From Bacillota bacterium (lineage in GTDB: Bacteria > Bacillota_I > Bacilli_A > RFN20 > CAG-288), in assembly GCA_023398335.1 (NCBI GenBank), contig JAEWSJ010000002.1, forward strand, positions 1-64,000: 64,000 bases of DNA, in the 5' to 3' direction. Made by a program: the position numbers and the translations under genes. This document shows, piece after piece, positions 1-8,312 of the stretch. Each line of letters opens with the position of its first letter. Position 1 is the stretch's first letter. The notes beneath the pieces are model-generated. The model saw nothing but the letters and a program-made list of their open reading frames with translations, did no database searches and was not told where the DNA came from.

Positions 1-146
1 AATATAAATTGGTCGTATTTACCGCTGACAGCGATGAACCAATTACTATTGCTGAACACGCAGTATTTCTAACAATTACCGACATTGCTAACAAACTAAA
101 GATCTTTATTGAAGATAAAAGTCGTGGTAGTGATTACGGAGATTAA
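1..146 (+). CDS. C-terminal fragment of an unidentified protein
   Basis: An open frame enters from the left edge and ends at TAA 144-146, leaving 47 readable residues (ending KSRGSDYGD). The fragment is hydrophilic at its end, with a central alternating hydrophobic stretch (AVFLTITDIANKLKIFI), which suggests a soluble alpha/beta domain. I do not recognise the family. A strong terminator follows 25 bases later, so this is the last gene of its transcript. The start lies outside the window. Confidence 0.55.
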   Translation, partial: YKLVVFTADSDEPITIAEHAVFLTITDIANKLKIFIEDKSRGSDYGD

Positions 147-171
147 TCAACTTATTAATTATCATTTAACA

Positions 172-207
172 AAAATACTTTAAGCATAGTTGTTTAAAGT
201 ATTTTTT
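172..207 (+). terminator. Rho-independent terminator of the left-edge gene
   Basis: A 12-bp stem (172-183 with 194-205) closes a 10-base loop and runs into a T tract at 201-207. It separates the cut-off gene from the protease gene. The A tract on the other side could also let it work leftwards. Confidence 0.75.
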
Positions 208-271
208 AGTTTTATATGCTAATATGAATATATAAACAATAGCAAATATTTCAGAAAGGAATACAAATAAA

Positions 272-1858
272 ATGAAAAACAAAATAAAAACATTCTCTTT
301 TATATCACTTATCTCAGTAGTTCTTCTTTTATCTAGTTGTGAATTTACTTTTCCAATAAGTGAAAATAACCAAGGTGGAAATTCAAATACTGGTGATAAC
401 ACTTATAAAAGCTTTACTAATCGAGATTTAAAAGAGGTTGCAAAATTCGCTTCTACTTATGCTGGTGGTGAAGATATCAGAGAAAAATTCAATGCTCAAT
501 ACACCAAATGCATGCCTTCTAAAGGAAGATCGAAAATGTTGGTTGTTCCTGTTTTATTAAAAGGAGAATATTTGCCTGTAAAAGATGAACTAACTAGAGA
601 AAGAATGACTGACAATGAAGTAAGAACATCTATATATAATTCATTCTTTGGCACCTCTGAAAATACTGGATGGGAATCAGTTTCATCGTTTTATTACAAA
701 TCAAGTTATGGCCAATTAGATATACAAGGAGAAGTAACTTCTATATTTAATACGAATGTGGCATTAAACACGTTAAAACAAGCAACTAATGAGAATTGTA
801 CTAATTATACAAATTCAATTCTTGAATCAATCTATGATTATTATTTTACAAATGGTACATACAATTATTCGGATTATGACTCTAATAATGACGGACTAAT
901 CGATAGTGTTTATATGGTTTATTTATCAAAACATAATAGCTCCTCACCCGCTCTTTGGGCTTATACATATTGGGATGCTAATTCATCTTACAGTCATATA
1001 TCAGCTTATTCTTGGTCTTCATATGACTTTATGGTTTCTGGAACTGGAAACGGATATACATATTCCTTTGATAATAAAGTGGATTCACACACATATATAC
1101 ATGAAACAGGACATTTATTAAGTCTAGATGATTATTATGACACTAATGGTATAACTACACCTGCAGGTGGTGTAGATATGATGGATAATAATGTTACAGA
1201 TCACGACGCATTTACAAAATACGCCTTAGGTTGGACAAATCCAAAACTTGTAACAAGTGAAACTGATTTATCTACCGAATTATCAATCACTTTAAACCCT
1301 ACCGAATCATCAGGAGACTCTATCGTTGTTGCAAACAACTTTAACGGCACTTCTTTTGATGAATATTTAATGATTGAGTTCTATACTCCAACAGGATTAA
1401 ATAAACAAGATTCAAAATATAAATATAAAGGATCGTATCCAAAAGGTTTTTCCAGTAGTGGAGTAAGAATCTCTCATGTTGATCAACGTTTAGGTAAGTT
1501 CATTTATTCAAATAACGGTTTCTCATGGTCAAAATCATTTTGCACGGGAGTACCAAACTTAGAGTATAGTAATAAATCATTCTATAATGTTGTTGCTTCA
1601 AACTCATCAGATTATTCTTATTCTAATTTTGATTTAATTCAAATAATGGATGCTGCTGAAGTTGCTGGATCAAGTACAACTAAATTTGCAAATTCGAATA
1701 AGTATTTCGCAGATGATTCAACTTTATTTGGAACTGATTCTTCATTTACTAACACTTATTCGGCCTTCAAATTTAATTCGGGTGATAATGTGCCATGTAA
1801 TATAAATATCACTTCGGTATCTTCAACATCCGCTACTATTACTTTTTCAGCAAAATAA
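272..1858 (+). CDS. M6-family metalloprotease lipoprotein
   Basis: Secreted zinc protease predicted to be lipid-anchored outside the membrane. The N-terminus has a basic start, a hydrophobic core and a lipobox ending LLLSSC, so Cys23 should be lipidated. The zinc site is HETGH at residues 277-281 with Asp286 as probable third ligand (HExxHxxxxD), as in the immune-inhibitor-A (M6) family. It is followed by MMDNN near 303 and a conserved LGW at 319-321. A calcium-type loop (DYDSNNDGLID, 201-211) precedes the catalytic site, as in other M6 proteases. At 528 residues it lacks the extra C-terminal domains of the larger family members; the region after residue 330 looks like beta-rich exposed sequence. 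AGAAAGGA sits 12 bases before the ATG. The gene is monocistronic, flanked by terminators. The family call is firm; the natural substrate is unknown. Confidence 0.85.
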   Translation: MKNKIKTFSFISLISVVLLLSSCEFTFPISENNQGGNSNTGDNTYKSFTNRDLKEVAKFASTYAGGEDIREKFNAQYTKCMPSKGRSKMLVVPVLLKGEYLPVKDELTRERMTDNEVRTSIYNSFFGTSENTGWESVSSFYYKSSYGQLDIQGEVTSIFNTNVALNTLKQATNENCTNYTNSILESIYDYYFTNGTYNYSDYDSNNDGLIDSVYMVYLSKHNSSSPALWAYTYWDANSSYSHISAYSWSSYDFMVSGTGNGYTYSFDNKVDSHTYIHETGHLLSLDDYYDTNGITTPAGGVDMMDNNVTDHDAFTKYALGWTNPKLVTSETDLSTELSITLNPTESSGDSIVVANNFNGTSFDEYLMIEFYTPTGLNKQDSKYKYKGSYPKGFSSSGVRISHVDQRLGKFIYSNNGFSWSKSFCTGVPNLEYSNKSFYNVVASNSSDYSYSNFDLIQIMDAAEVAGSSTTKFANSNKYFADDSTLFGTDSSFTNTYSAFKFNSGDNVPCNINITSVSSTSATITFSAK

Positions 1859-1867
1859 GATAATCTA

Positions 1868-1906
1868 TGCATTCGTTCGGATCAACCGAGCGAGTGCATT
1901 TTTTTT
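1868..1906 (+). terminator. Rho-independent terminator of the protease gene
   Basis: A 13-bp GC-containing stem with G-U pairs (1868-1880 with 1886-1898), loop ATCAA, followed by eight T bases. It starts 9 bases after the protease stop codon. Confidence 0.9.
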
Positions 1907-1973
1907 AGTCAATAATTGACTAATTATCTTAACTAAAGTAGAATAAAATCAGTCAAAAGAAAGTGTGAAAAAT

Positions 1974-3074
1974 ATGGGAATTTTAAAAGTTGTCGAATGG
2001 AACGATAATACTAGAGATACAATAGTATATAAAGTCGATTTAAGAAAAAATAACATCAACAAAGGTTCGATGTTAACTGTTCGTGATTCACAGGTAGCAA
2101 TATTTGCAGATAAAGGTAGAATGGCAGATGTCTTTTTACCTGGTAGTTACAAATTAGATACCAATTCTATTCCATTAATAACTACTCTTTTATCATGGAA
2201 ATACGGATTTGAACATCCGTTCAAATCAGATATTTACTTTGTTAATACCAAACAATTTACTAATCAAAAATGGGGTACCTCAAATCCAATCTTATTAAAA
2301 GATGCTGATTATGGACCAGTACGTATTAGAGGCTTTGGTACTTACTCCTTTAGAGTAAAAGACGCCTTCGTCTTTATGAAAGAATTAAGTGGCACAGGTT
2401 CTTCTTACAAAACAGAAGATATCAGTGAATACATTAAGAGCATGGTTGTAACAAACATCACCGATGCTATTGGTGAAGCTAATCTTCCAGTACTTGAAAT
2501 GGCATCTAACCTCGTCGAATTAGGTAATCAAGTTAAAGCTAGTTTATCAGATACATTAGCAAGAATTGGTATTGAAATTGTTCAATTCAATTTTGAAAAC
2601 TTCTCTTTACCGGATAATTTACAAGCAATCTTAGATGAACAAATGCGTCTTAATGTCATGGGTAAAAACATCGATACCTATTCACGTCTTGCTCAAGCTG
2701 ACGCTTTAAAAGATGCAGCTAAAAACCCAGGTATGGCAGGCTCCACAATGGGTGCTGGAATGGGAATTGGATTAGGTGCTGCAATGGGAAATATGTTCTC
2801 TTCATCGATGAATAACCAACAAGGACAACAAAAAAACGATGAACATTTTGTTACATGTAAGAAATGCGGTGCTAAAGCTAAGGAAGGAACAAAGTTCTGT
2901 CCTGAGTGTGGCGCTCCATTAGGCAATATTTGTCCTAACTGCAAAGCTTCTGTAAAAGAAGGTGCAAAGTTCTGTCCTGAATGTGGTTATGCACTTGTTA
3001 AAAAATGTAAGAAATGTGGTGCTGATCTTCAACCAGGAGCAAAATTCTGTCCTGAATGCGGCGAAAAGCAATAA
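1974..3074 (+). CDS. SPFH-domain protein with C-terminal zinc ribbons (YdjI-like)
   Basis: Residues 1 to about 240 form an SPFH/band-7-like domain of the YdjI type, with no N-terminal membrane segment. A Gly/Met-rich linker (about 255-280) leads to a tail with three successive CxxC...CxxC zinc ribbons, each built around FCPECG. SPFH proteins form membrane-associated scaffolds. In Bacillus subtilis, YdjI acts with the membrane proteins YdjG and YdjH to recruit PspA under membrane stress. It is the first gene of a four-gene run whose next member also carries zinc ribbons. An in-frame GTG at 1965 is possible, but AAAGAAAG ending at 1962 is better spaced for ATG 1974. The function is inferred from family and neighbours. 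Confidence 0.75.
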   Translation: MGILKVVEWNDNTRDTIVYKVDLRKNNINKGSMLTVRDSQVAIFADKGRMADVFLPGSYKLDTNSIPLITTLLSWKYGFEHPFKSDIYFVNTKQFTNQKWGTSNPILLKDADYGPVRIRGFGTYSFRVKDAFVFMKELSGTGSSYKTEDISEYIKSMVVTNITDAIGEANLPVLEMASNLVELGNQVKASLSDTLARIGIEIVQFNFENFSLPDNLQAILDEQMRLNVMGKNIDTYSRLAQADALKDAAKNPGMAGSTMGAGMGIGLGAAMGNMFSSSMNNQQGQQKNDEHFVTCKKCGAKAKEGTKFCPECGAPLGNICPNCKASVKEGAKFCPECGYALVKKCKKCGADLQPGAKFCPECGEKQ

Positions 3075-3091
3075 TAACGGATTAGAATAAA

Positions 3092-4195
3092 ATGTCCGAA
3101 GAAGAAAATAGCCAAGACCAAAATAGCGAACTTGAACAAAAAGATACTTTTAGTGCAAAGTGTCCTTCATGTGGCGCTGAAATGGTCTATGCTCCCGATA
3201 TCAAAAAACTTAAGTGTCCTTTCTGCGACACTACTAAAGATATCGACTTAACAAAATACGCAGAAGAAATAGACTTCGCGATGCTTCTCAAAAACAATAA
3301 CGAGTGGGCTAAAGATACTTGTGTTTATCAATGCAAGAATTGCGGCGTGAAAGAAGTTGTTTCGAGAAAAAGTATTGCAACAAAATGTTCGTTCTGTGGA
3401 ACTCCAAATGTAGTACTAACAGATGAACTATCAGGTTTAAAGCCAAACGCGGTCGTTCCTTTTCAAATAACAAAAGCAGTTGCAATTGAAAATGTTAAAA
3501 CCTGGGGAAAGAAAAAAATTCTAGCCCCAAAAGCCTTTAAACAATCAATTACGCCTGAGGACACCGCTGGTATCTATAACCCGGCTTTTACTTTTGATTC
3601 TGATACCATGTCTCCTTATCGTGGTCAACTTGGAAAATACTATACAACCACCAGAAGAGTTAATGGTAAAACTATAACAGAAACAAAAATTAAATACTTT
3701 AATATTTCAGGTAACTACAAATGTAGATTCGATGATATTCTTATTGAAGCAAGTGATAATATTAATCAACAAAGCATCAATGCTATGAGTCCGTTCAATA
3801 CTAACTCTTCTCAAAAATATAACGAATCATTCCTCTTAGGCTTTTCTGCAAACCAATATACTAAAGAAGGTGATGTTTGTTGGAAAGAAGCTCGTCAATT
3901 TATCGATAAGAAAGTCAGAGAAAAAATTCTCTTACAATATACCTATGATGTTGTTGCTAGTTTATATATCAACACCTCATGTAGCAACATTACTTATAAG
4001 TATATCCTTTTACCAATATACGTTGGCCACTGTACTTATAAAAACAAGAACTATAATTTCTTCGTCAATGGAAAAAACGGCAAAGTTACTGGTAAGACAC
4101 CTCTATCCGCTCTACGTGTTTCAGTCTTAGTTTTATTAATTCTTGCATTCTTAGCATTAATTATTTACTTAGTTTACATGTTTATGGTTGATTAA
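3092..4195 (+). CDS. Zinc-ribbon membrane protein (YdjG-like)
   Basis: This 367-residue protein has two N-terminal zinc ribbons (CPSCGAEM...CPFC at about 24-46, and CKNCGV...CSFCGTPN at about 81-105). A long middle domain follows, and a single C-terminal membrane helix covers about 340-363. The layout resembles B. subtilis YdjG, the membrane partner of an SPFH protein. It begins 17 bases after the SPFH gene and is followed 14 bases later by another membrane protein gene, so one operon is likely. A tail-anchored topology with the ribbons in the cytoplasm is inferred. No enzymatic motif is visible. Confidence 0.65.
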   Translation: MSEEENSQDQNSELEQKDTFSAKCPSCGAEMVYAPDIKKLKCPFCDTTKDIDLTKYAEEIDFAMLLKNNNEWAKDTCVYQCKNCGVKEVVSRKSIATKCSFCGTPNVVLTDELSGLKPNAVVPFQITKAVAIENVKTWGKKKILAPKAFKQSITPEDTAGIYNPAFTFDSDTMSPYRGQLGKYYTTTRRVNGKTITETKIKYFNISGNYKCRFDDILIEASDNINQQSINAMSPFNTNSSQKYNESFLLGFSANQYTKEGDVCWKEARQFIDKKVREKILLQYTYDVVASLYINTSCSNITYKYILLPIYVGHCTYKNKNYNFFVNGKNGKVTGKTPLSALRVSVLVLLILAFLALIIYLVYMFMVD

Positions 4196-4209
4196 AGGGA
4201 GGTAAATAT

Positions 4210-4635
4210 ATGATATTAACCGATGTTTCTACTCTTATTCCTTATGTAATTATCGGAGTATTAGCCGTAATTATTGTAGGTATTATTGTTGCGTATTTTA
4301 TTAAGAGTAAAAAAGACAACAAAAAGGACGAAAAAAAAGAAGATGCTAAAATCATTATTAAAGATAATGTTCGTTACAACGATGAAAAAGATACAGTCTC
4401 GGAATTGAAGTTTACCGAACACGATCTAGTCTTAAAACAAGGGACTTCCTACATCGTTTCTAAAAGTGGTCCAGTACTTCCAGGAAAATATGTTATGTAT
4501 CCAGGAACCGAAGGAAGCAAAGAATACAAAGTTCGTCTTCAAGGTTTTGTTAGAGTACATCATTCAGGTGAAGAAATAGTCTTAGCTGAAGGCGAAGAAA
4601 TATCACCTGTATCAGAAAATATTATTCTTAAATAA
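4210..4635 (+). CDS. Single-pass membrane protein of unknown function
   Basis: 141 residues. One N-terminal membrane helix (about 9-32) is followed by a very basic stop-transfer stretch (KSKKDNKKDEKKE) and a soluble C-terminal domain of about 90 residues with alternating hydrophobic residues, probably a small beta barrel. The charge pattern puts the soluble part in the cytoplasm. A strong AAAGGGAGG site precedes ATG 4210 by 6 bases. I do not recognise the family. Its place inside the SPFH/zinc-ribbon operon suggests it is a subunit of the same membrane assembly. Confidence 0.6.
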   Translation: MILTDVSTLIPYVIIGVLAVIIVGIIVAYFIKSKKDNKKDEKKEDAKIIIKDNVRYNDEKDTVSELKFTEHDLVLKQGTSYIVSKSGPVLPGKYVMYPGTEGSKEYKVRLQGFVRVHHSGEEIVLAEGEEISPVSENIILK

Positions 4636-4648
4636 GGAGGAAAATATT

Positions 4649-5098
4649 ATGAGTAAAAAATTCTTAGTTCGTATTTTAATGTTACTTGCTGTTTTATTTG
4701 TAGGTGTCTTATGGTTGATATCATTAATTGATGCCTCAATCTTCGGGGCCTTTAAATTAAAATACGCCATTGCAATCATTTGTGGAGTATGGGGATTATT
4801 ATTCTTAATCACTGGATTATTTAGTAAGAGCAACACTGTTACCAAGAAATCATATGTCATTATCGCCATTGGATTCTTCATTGCAACTGTATTTGCTGCC
4901 TTCTCTTCACTCGGAATTGAAGATAAATTTATTGCACCAGTAATCTTTATTGTAGTAGTCGCTGGATTAATCTTCTCTTACATTGCTTCCGCCGGAAAAA
5001 AATGGGATGAAGGAGATAACCAAAAAATAGGTTATAAGAATTACAACCAAAGAAAAGCTGAAGAAGAAAAAGCTAAAGAAAAAGAAAACAATAAGTAA
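4649..5098 (+). CDS. Four-helix membrane protein of unknown function
   Basis: 149 residues with four hydrophobic segments (about 7-25, 34-55, 66-86 and 91-111) and a charged C-terminal tail rich in Lys and Glu. AAGGAGG lies 7 bases before the ATG. It is the last gene of the SPFH operon (1974-5098) and is followed by a complex terminator. No catalytic motif and no recognised family; a role in membrane-stress sensing with its neighbours is only an inference. Confidence 0.6.
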   Translation: MSKKFLVRILMLLAVLFVGVLWLISLIDASIFGAFKLKYAIAIICGVWGLLFLITGLFSKSNTVTKKSYVIIAIGFFIATVFAAFSSLGIEDKFIAPVIFIVVVAGLIFSYIASAGKKWDEGDNQKIGYKNYNQRKAEEEKAKEKENNK

Positions 5099-5100
5099 AT

Positions 5101-5186
5101 AAAAAGGTTGAGTTATGTACTTGACTCCAATTATTAGACCGAGCAATCGGAATAAATAAAGGAATTAAACATATTCAACCTTTTTT
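5101..5186. terminator. Bidirectional terminator with a structured loop
   Basis: An 11-bp stem (5101-5111 with 5175-5185) bearing A and T tracts on opposite sides encloses a loop of about 63 bases, far longer than usual. The loop holds its own hairpin, CCGA-GCAA-TCGG, with a GNRA tetraloop. It lies between convergent genes and could stop transcription from both. The loop may carry an additional RNA function. Confidence 0.6.
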
Positions 5187-5203
5187 AATGCTTACTTACT
5201 TAA

Positions 5204-6034
5204 CTAAAGTTTCTTATTGATACTAATATTTCTAAATTTACACGAACCTGTAAGTCCTTCAAACTTAATATCTTTAATCTCACCATCTTGAATGTTAGTG
5301 TTACCTGTTACTGAACTAATAGTTACTCTGTCAGCATAAACTTTGTTAATTTCTGTTTGTCCAGCAACGGAAGATAAGGAGGCGTTATCCGCGTATATTT
5401 CATCATAATCAGATCTTCCATTCACCGAATTAACTTTTAGTTCACTCGCTTCAACTTTTCCAACGTTAATCTTTCCATTTATCACGTTGATATCAATGTT
5501 ATTTCCACCGATAGACTCGACAGATAAATTTCCAGACATCAAAGATATTTCAATATCGTTGATTCTTAATGATTTAGGAATAATGACTCTGATTAAGTTC
5601 TCTTCGCCTTGTCCTAAAAAGAAATTCTTTAATCCAGATCTTTTCTTCTCCTCAAGAATAAATTCATGATCAGTTTGATTAACACGATATCTATCCGTGT
5701 TAGCTGTTCCATAATCAATCACAAAATCTCTTACGTCTTGACTTACAATCTCAAGAGATGTTGCGATTAATGATATTTTTAATTTATATGGATCTTTAAT
5801 TTCATCAAGTGATACTTTAGTAAATCCATCCATCTTAAGTTCGGCTTCTTTTTTTGCGTTCTTAACTATGTCATCAATACGCCCAAATCTTCTTATTGCG
5901 TCGTCATCACTTAATCCGGCTTCTTGAGCTAAATCAAAACGAGTAGAATAAGTTTGGCAAATACTATCAGCATTCTTGACGCCATTATTTTTTAATTCAT
6001 CATATAGTTTTCTTAGAAACTGTTCCTTTTTCAT
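5204..6034 (-). CDS. HAAS/DUF1700 plus DUF4097 putative adhesin-like protein
   Basis: 276 residues in two parts. Residues 1 to about 65 are a helical DUF1700/HAAS-type module (start MKKEQFLRKLYDELKNNGVK). Residues about 110-276 are a DUF4097-type repetitive beta-strand domain with regularly spaced Asn/Gly/Ser turns. No signal peptide or membrane helix is present, so a cytoplasmic location is likely despite the adhesin label often given to DUF4097. It starts 18 bases after a DUF2089 gene; such pairs are common in Firmicutes, where they behave as regulator plus partner. Its biochemical role is unknown. Confidence 0.7.
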   Translation of the reverse strand: MKKEQFLRKLYDELKNNGVKNADSICQTYSTRFDLAQEAGLSDDDAIRRFGRIDDIVKNAKKEAELKMDGFTKVSLDEIKDPYKLKISLIATSLEIVSQDVRDFVIDYGTANTDRYRVNQTDHEFILEEKKRSGLKNFFLGQGEENLIRVIIPKSLRINDIEISLMSGNLSVESIGGNNIDINVINGKINVGKVEASELKVNSVNGRSDYDEIYADNASLSSVAGQTEINKVYADRVTISSVTGNTNIQDGEIKDIKFEGLTGSCKFRNISINKKL

Positions 6035-6052
6035 AATTGATATTCTCCTATG

Positions 6053-6433
6053 TTAGTCCTTTAATAATTCTTCAGCTTCATCAAAAGAAATTTCGCCCTT
6101 ATGTAATTTCTCTAATACTTCTTTTCTTGTTAAATCTTTTACATCTTCTTCTTTGTAATTAAACGACCCATGAAGATTTAAACTACTCTTAATTTCATCG
6201 TAAATTTTCTTTACTGTTGGATAAGAAATATTCAATTCTTTTTCAACTTGCTTAATATTTCCATCGTTTTTTAAATACACCAATAAGAATTTTGTTTGAA
6301 CATCGCTAAGTCGATCAAAGATTGACATAACGAATTCTCCTCTTATTGTTGTATCGCAATTTTTACATTTTAATTCAGTAGCTACTTCTTCTCCGCCACA
6401 TATTGGGCATTTACCAATGATTGTATTTCTCAT
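6053..6433 (-). CDS. DUF2089-family regulator
   Basis: 126 residues. The N-terminus has a zinc ribbon (CPICGGEE and CKNCDTTI, about 9-28). A helix-turn-helix-like segment (VEKELNISYPTVKKIYDEI) covers about 78-96. The C-terminus is a short acidic helical tail of the SHOCT-like type. This matches DUF2089, a small putative transcription factor family usually linked to HAAS/DUF4097 partners, as here. The gene starts opposite rqcP, with about 200 AT-rich bases between them that should contain divergent promoters. The role as transcription regulator is inferred. Confidence 0.75.
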   Translation of the reverse strand: MRNTIIGKCPICGGEEVATELKCKNCDTTIRGEFVMSIFDRLSDVQTKFLLVYLKNDGNIKQVEKELNISYPTVKKIYDEIKSSLNLHGSFNYKEEDVKDLTRKEVLEKLHKGEISFDEAEELLKD

Positions 6434-6635
6434 AAAATCATCCTCCTATTAACTACATTATAATTTACAAATTAATTTTGTCAACTATTTTATTAATTAT
6501 TTTAATTTGTTTATTAATTTTATTAATTATTAGCTAAAGTAATGATTAATTTATTTATTTATTAAACTGCTGGAAGTTTATATTAATCTTTCATTTCTCC
6601 ATAATTTGTTATAAGATTATATAAATGGAGAATAT

Positions 6636-6887
6636 ATGAGACTAGATAAATACATGAAAGTAACAAGACTTATTAAAAGACGTGAGATTGCTAAGCAAAT
6701 GATCGATTCAGGATATGTATCAATTAACGATAAAATTGCCAAACCTTCTTCCGAAATAAAAGTCGCTGACTATATAAAGATCAAGAATCCAAACGGAAAA
6801 GAAATACTAGTTAAGGTTTTAATAGTATCTGAAATTTCGACAATTAAAACTGCTTCATCAATGTATGAAATTATAGAAAGTAAATAA
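6636..6887 (+). CDS. rqcP: S4-domain ribosome quality control protein RqcP
   Basis: 83 residues forming a single S4 RNA-binding domain (MRLDKYMKVTRLIKRREIAK, then SGYVSINDKIAKPSSEI). This is the YabO/RqcP/Hsp15 family. In Bacillus it binds stalled 50S subunits with RqcH and helps add C-terminal alanine tails. Length and start match the family. As in Bacillus, it precedes a divIC-type gene and tilS. GGAGAATAT lies just before the ATG. Confident family call; the mechanism is taken from the B. subtilis homologue. Confidence 0.85.
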   Translation: MRLDKYMKVTRLIKRREIAKQMIDSGYVSINDKIAKPSSEIKVADYIKIKNPNGKEILVKVLIVSEISTIKTASSMYEIIESK

Positions 6888-6889
6888 AT

Positions 6890-7069
6890 ATGACTAAAGA
6901 AAAAAAGAATAGATTACTAACCATCATCTTATTATTCGTTACTGCTATTTGTATTGCTGTAACTATATTTTTAGCAATAAAGTATTGTCAATTAAGAAAT
7001 GAGATTGAAAATTATACGAGTCAAACTTCATATTTAAATAACTTATTATTATCGCTTGCAAATGACTAA
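6890..7069 (+). CDS. Small DivIC/FtsL-like membrane protein
   Basis: A 59-residue reading frame beginning with ATG two bases after the rqcP stop. It has a basic N-terminus (MTKEKKNR), one membrane helix (about 9-31) and a short outside part (LRNEIENYTSQ) that could start a coiled coil. The position between rqcP and tilS is that of divIC in Bacillus, and the topology fits the septum-formation DivIC/FtsL family. It is shorter than usual (DivIC has about 125 residues), so the C-terminal domain is missing. The stop overlaps the tilS start by 8 bases, which implies translational coupling. Confidence 0.6.
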   Translation: MTKEKKNRLLTIILLFVTAICIAVTIFLAIKYCQLRNEIENYTSQTSYLNNLLLSLAND

Positions 7070-8312
7070 TCCATTAAAACAGGTAATCAACAACTTAAAT
7101 AGATTACATATTGATAAATCATCTCGCTATCTTTTAGCTTTTTCAGGTGGCCCTGACAGCGTTTTTTTGTTAACTGCATTAATCGAATATGGGATTCAAA
7201 ATCTTGAATTAATCTATGTAAACTACAACGATTCACCTCAAGTTTATATCGAACATGAAATTGTTCTTTACTATGCTAAAAAATACAATTTAGAACTTAA
7301 CAGACTAGATTTAACAAATCCATTGACAAAGAATTTTGAAGCGGAAGCTCGAGTAATTAGATACAACTATTTTAAAAAATACTCCGCTAAATCAAAAATT
7401 AAGAATCTTTTTGTAGCACATCAAAAAACTGACTTACTTGAAACCTACCTACTTCAAAAAAGAAGAAACAGCGTCGTATCATATTACGGTTTGAAGGAAA
7501 TCAATAATCAATTTGATCTTACTATTATTAGACCAATGCTAAATATTACTAAGGACGAATTAATAAAGTATCTTGATGATAACAATATTCGTTACTATGA
7601 CGATATAACAAATACAAATATGTCTCGTCAAAGAAACTATATTCGTAAAAAAGAGTTGCCTTATATCAATGAATATGAATTATGTGCGGAAATAGAACAA
7701 AGAAACAAGGAATTAGAAGAAGAAAATTCACTTATTGATGAAATGATTTATTCCAAAAAGATCGATTTATCTAAATATCGTGAATTAGGAGAAAGAACTA
7801 AGAAAAAACTTATTTATGCCTATATTGAAAAATCAAATTTCGTTTTGGGTTATCGCCAAATTATTTCACTTATTAATCCAATAAGAGATTATTTACGTTC
7901 CGCTCTAACTAAGAGATTAGATTTACCTTATAACTTATCAATTTATAAATCCTATGATTATTTTTATGTTGATTATACTTTTACTATTAAAGAATATTCA
8001 TATGAACTTCACAATAAGAAAAAATACTTTTTTAAAGAAGTATCTGTTGATTTATCTGATTTATCCATTCTAAATATAAAGGAAACTGATTTTCCTCTTA
8101 CAGTACGAAACGTTAATGCCTATGATATATTTTCAACTAATATTGTTAATAAAGACGTTGTCTCTTTTATCAAGAAAAATAAAGTCCCGGAGTATATGCG
8201 AAATTCATATCCGGTCATAGTCTCGAAAAGAGGAACAGTCATTTATTGTCCTTTCTTTTCCAATATGAAAGAACATAAATCCCCAGTTATGCTTAATTTG
8301 TTTCTTTTGTAA
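7062..8312 (+). CDS. tilS: tRNA(Ile)-lysidine synthase
   Basis: Modifies C34 of the tRNA-Ile CAT anticodon to lysidine using ATP and lysine, so that it reads ATA codons. The N-terminal PP-loop ATPase has FSGGPDS at about 27-33 and a family-typical arrangement up to about residue 220, followed by helical linker and C-terminal tRNA-binding segments. Total 416 residues, typical of the family. The ATG at 7062 overlaps the preceding small gene and is preferred over a TTG two codons upstream. The 3' end overlaps mfd, on the other strand, by 20 bases. Essential in an AT-rich genome with many ATA codons. Confidence 0.88.
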   Translation: MTNPLKQVINNLNRLHIDKSSRYLLAFSGGPDSVFLLTALIEYGIQNLELIYVNYNDSPQVYIEHEIVLYYAKKYNLELNRLDLTNPLTKNFEAEARVIRYNYFKKYSAKSKIKNLFVAHQKTDLLETYLLQKRRNSVVSYYGLKEINNQFDLTIIRPMLNITKDELIKYLDDNNIRYYDDITNTNMSRQRNYIRKKELPYINEYELCAEIEQRNKELEEENSLIDEMIYSKKIDLSKYRELGERTKKKLIYAYIEKSNFVLGYRQIISLINPIRDYLRSALTKRLDLPYNLSIYKSYDYFYVDYTFTIKEYSYELHNKKKYFFKEVSVDLSDLSILNIKETDFPLTVRNVNAYDIFSTNIVNKDVVSFIKKNKVPEYMRNSYPVIVSKRGTVIYCPFFSNMKEHKSPVMLNLFLL

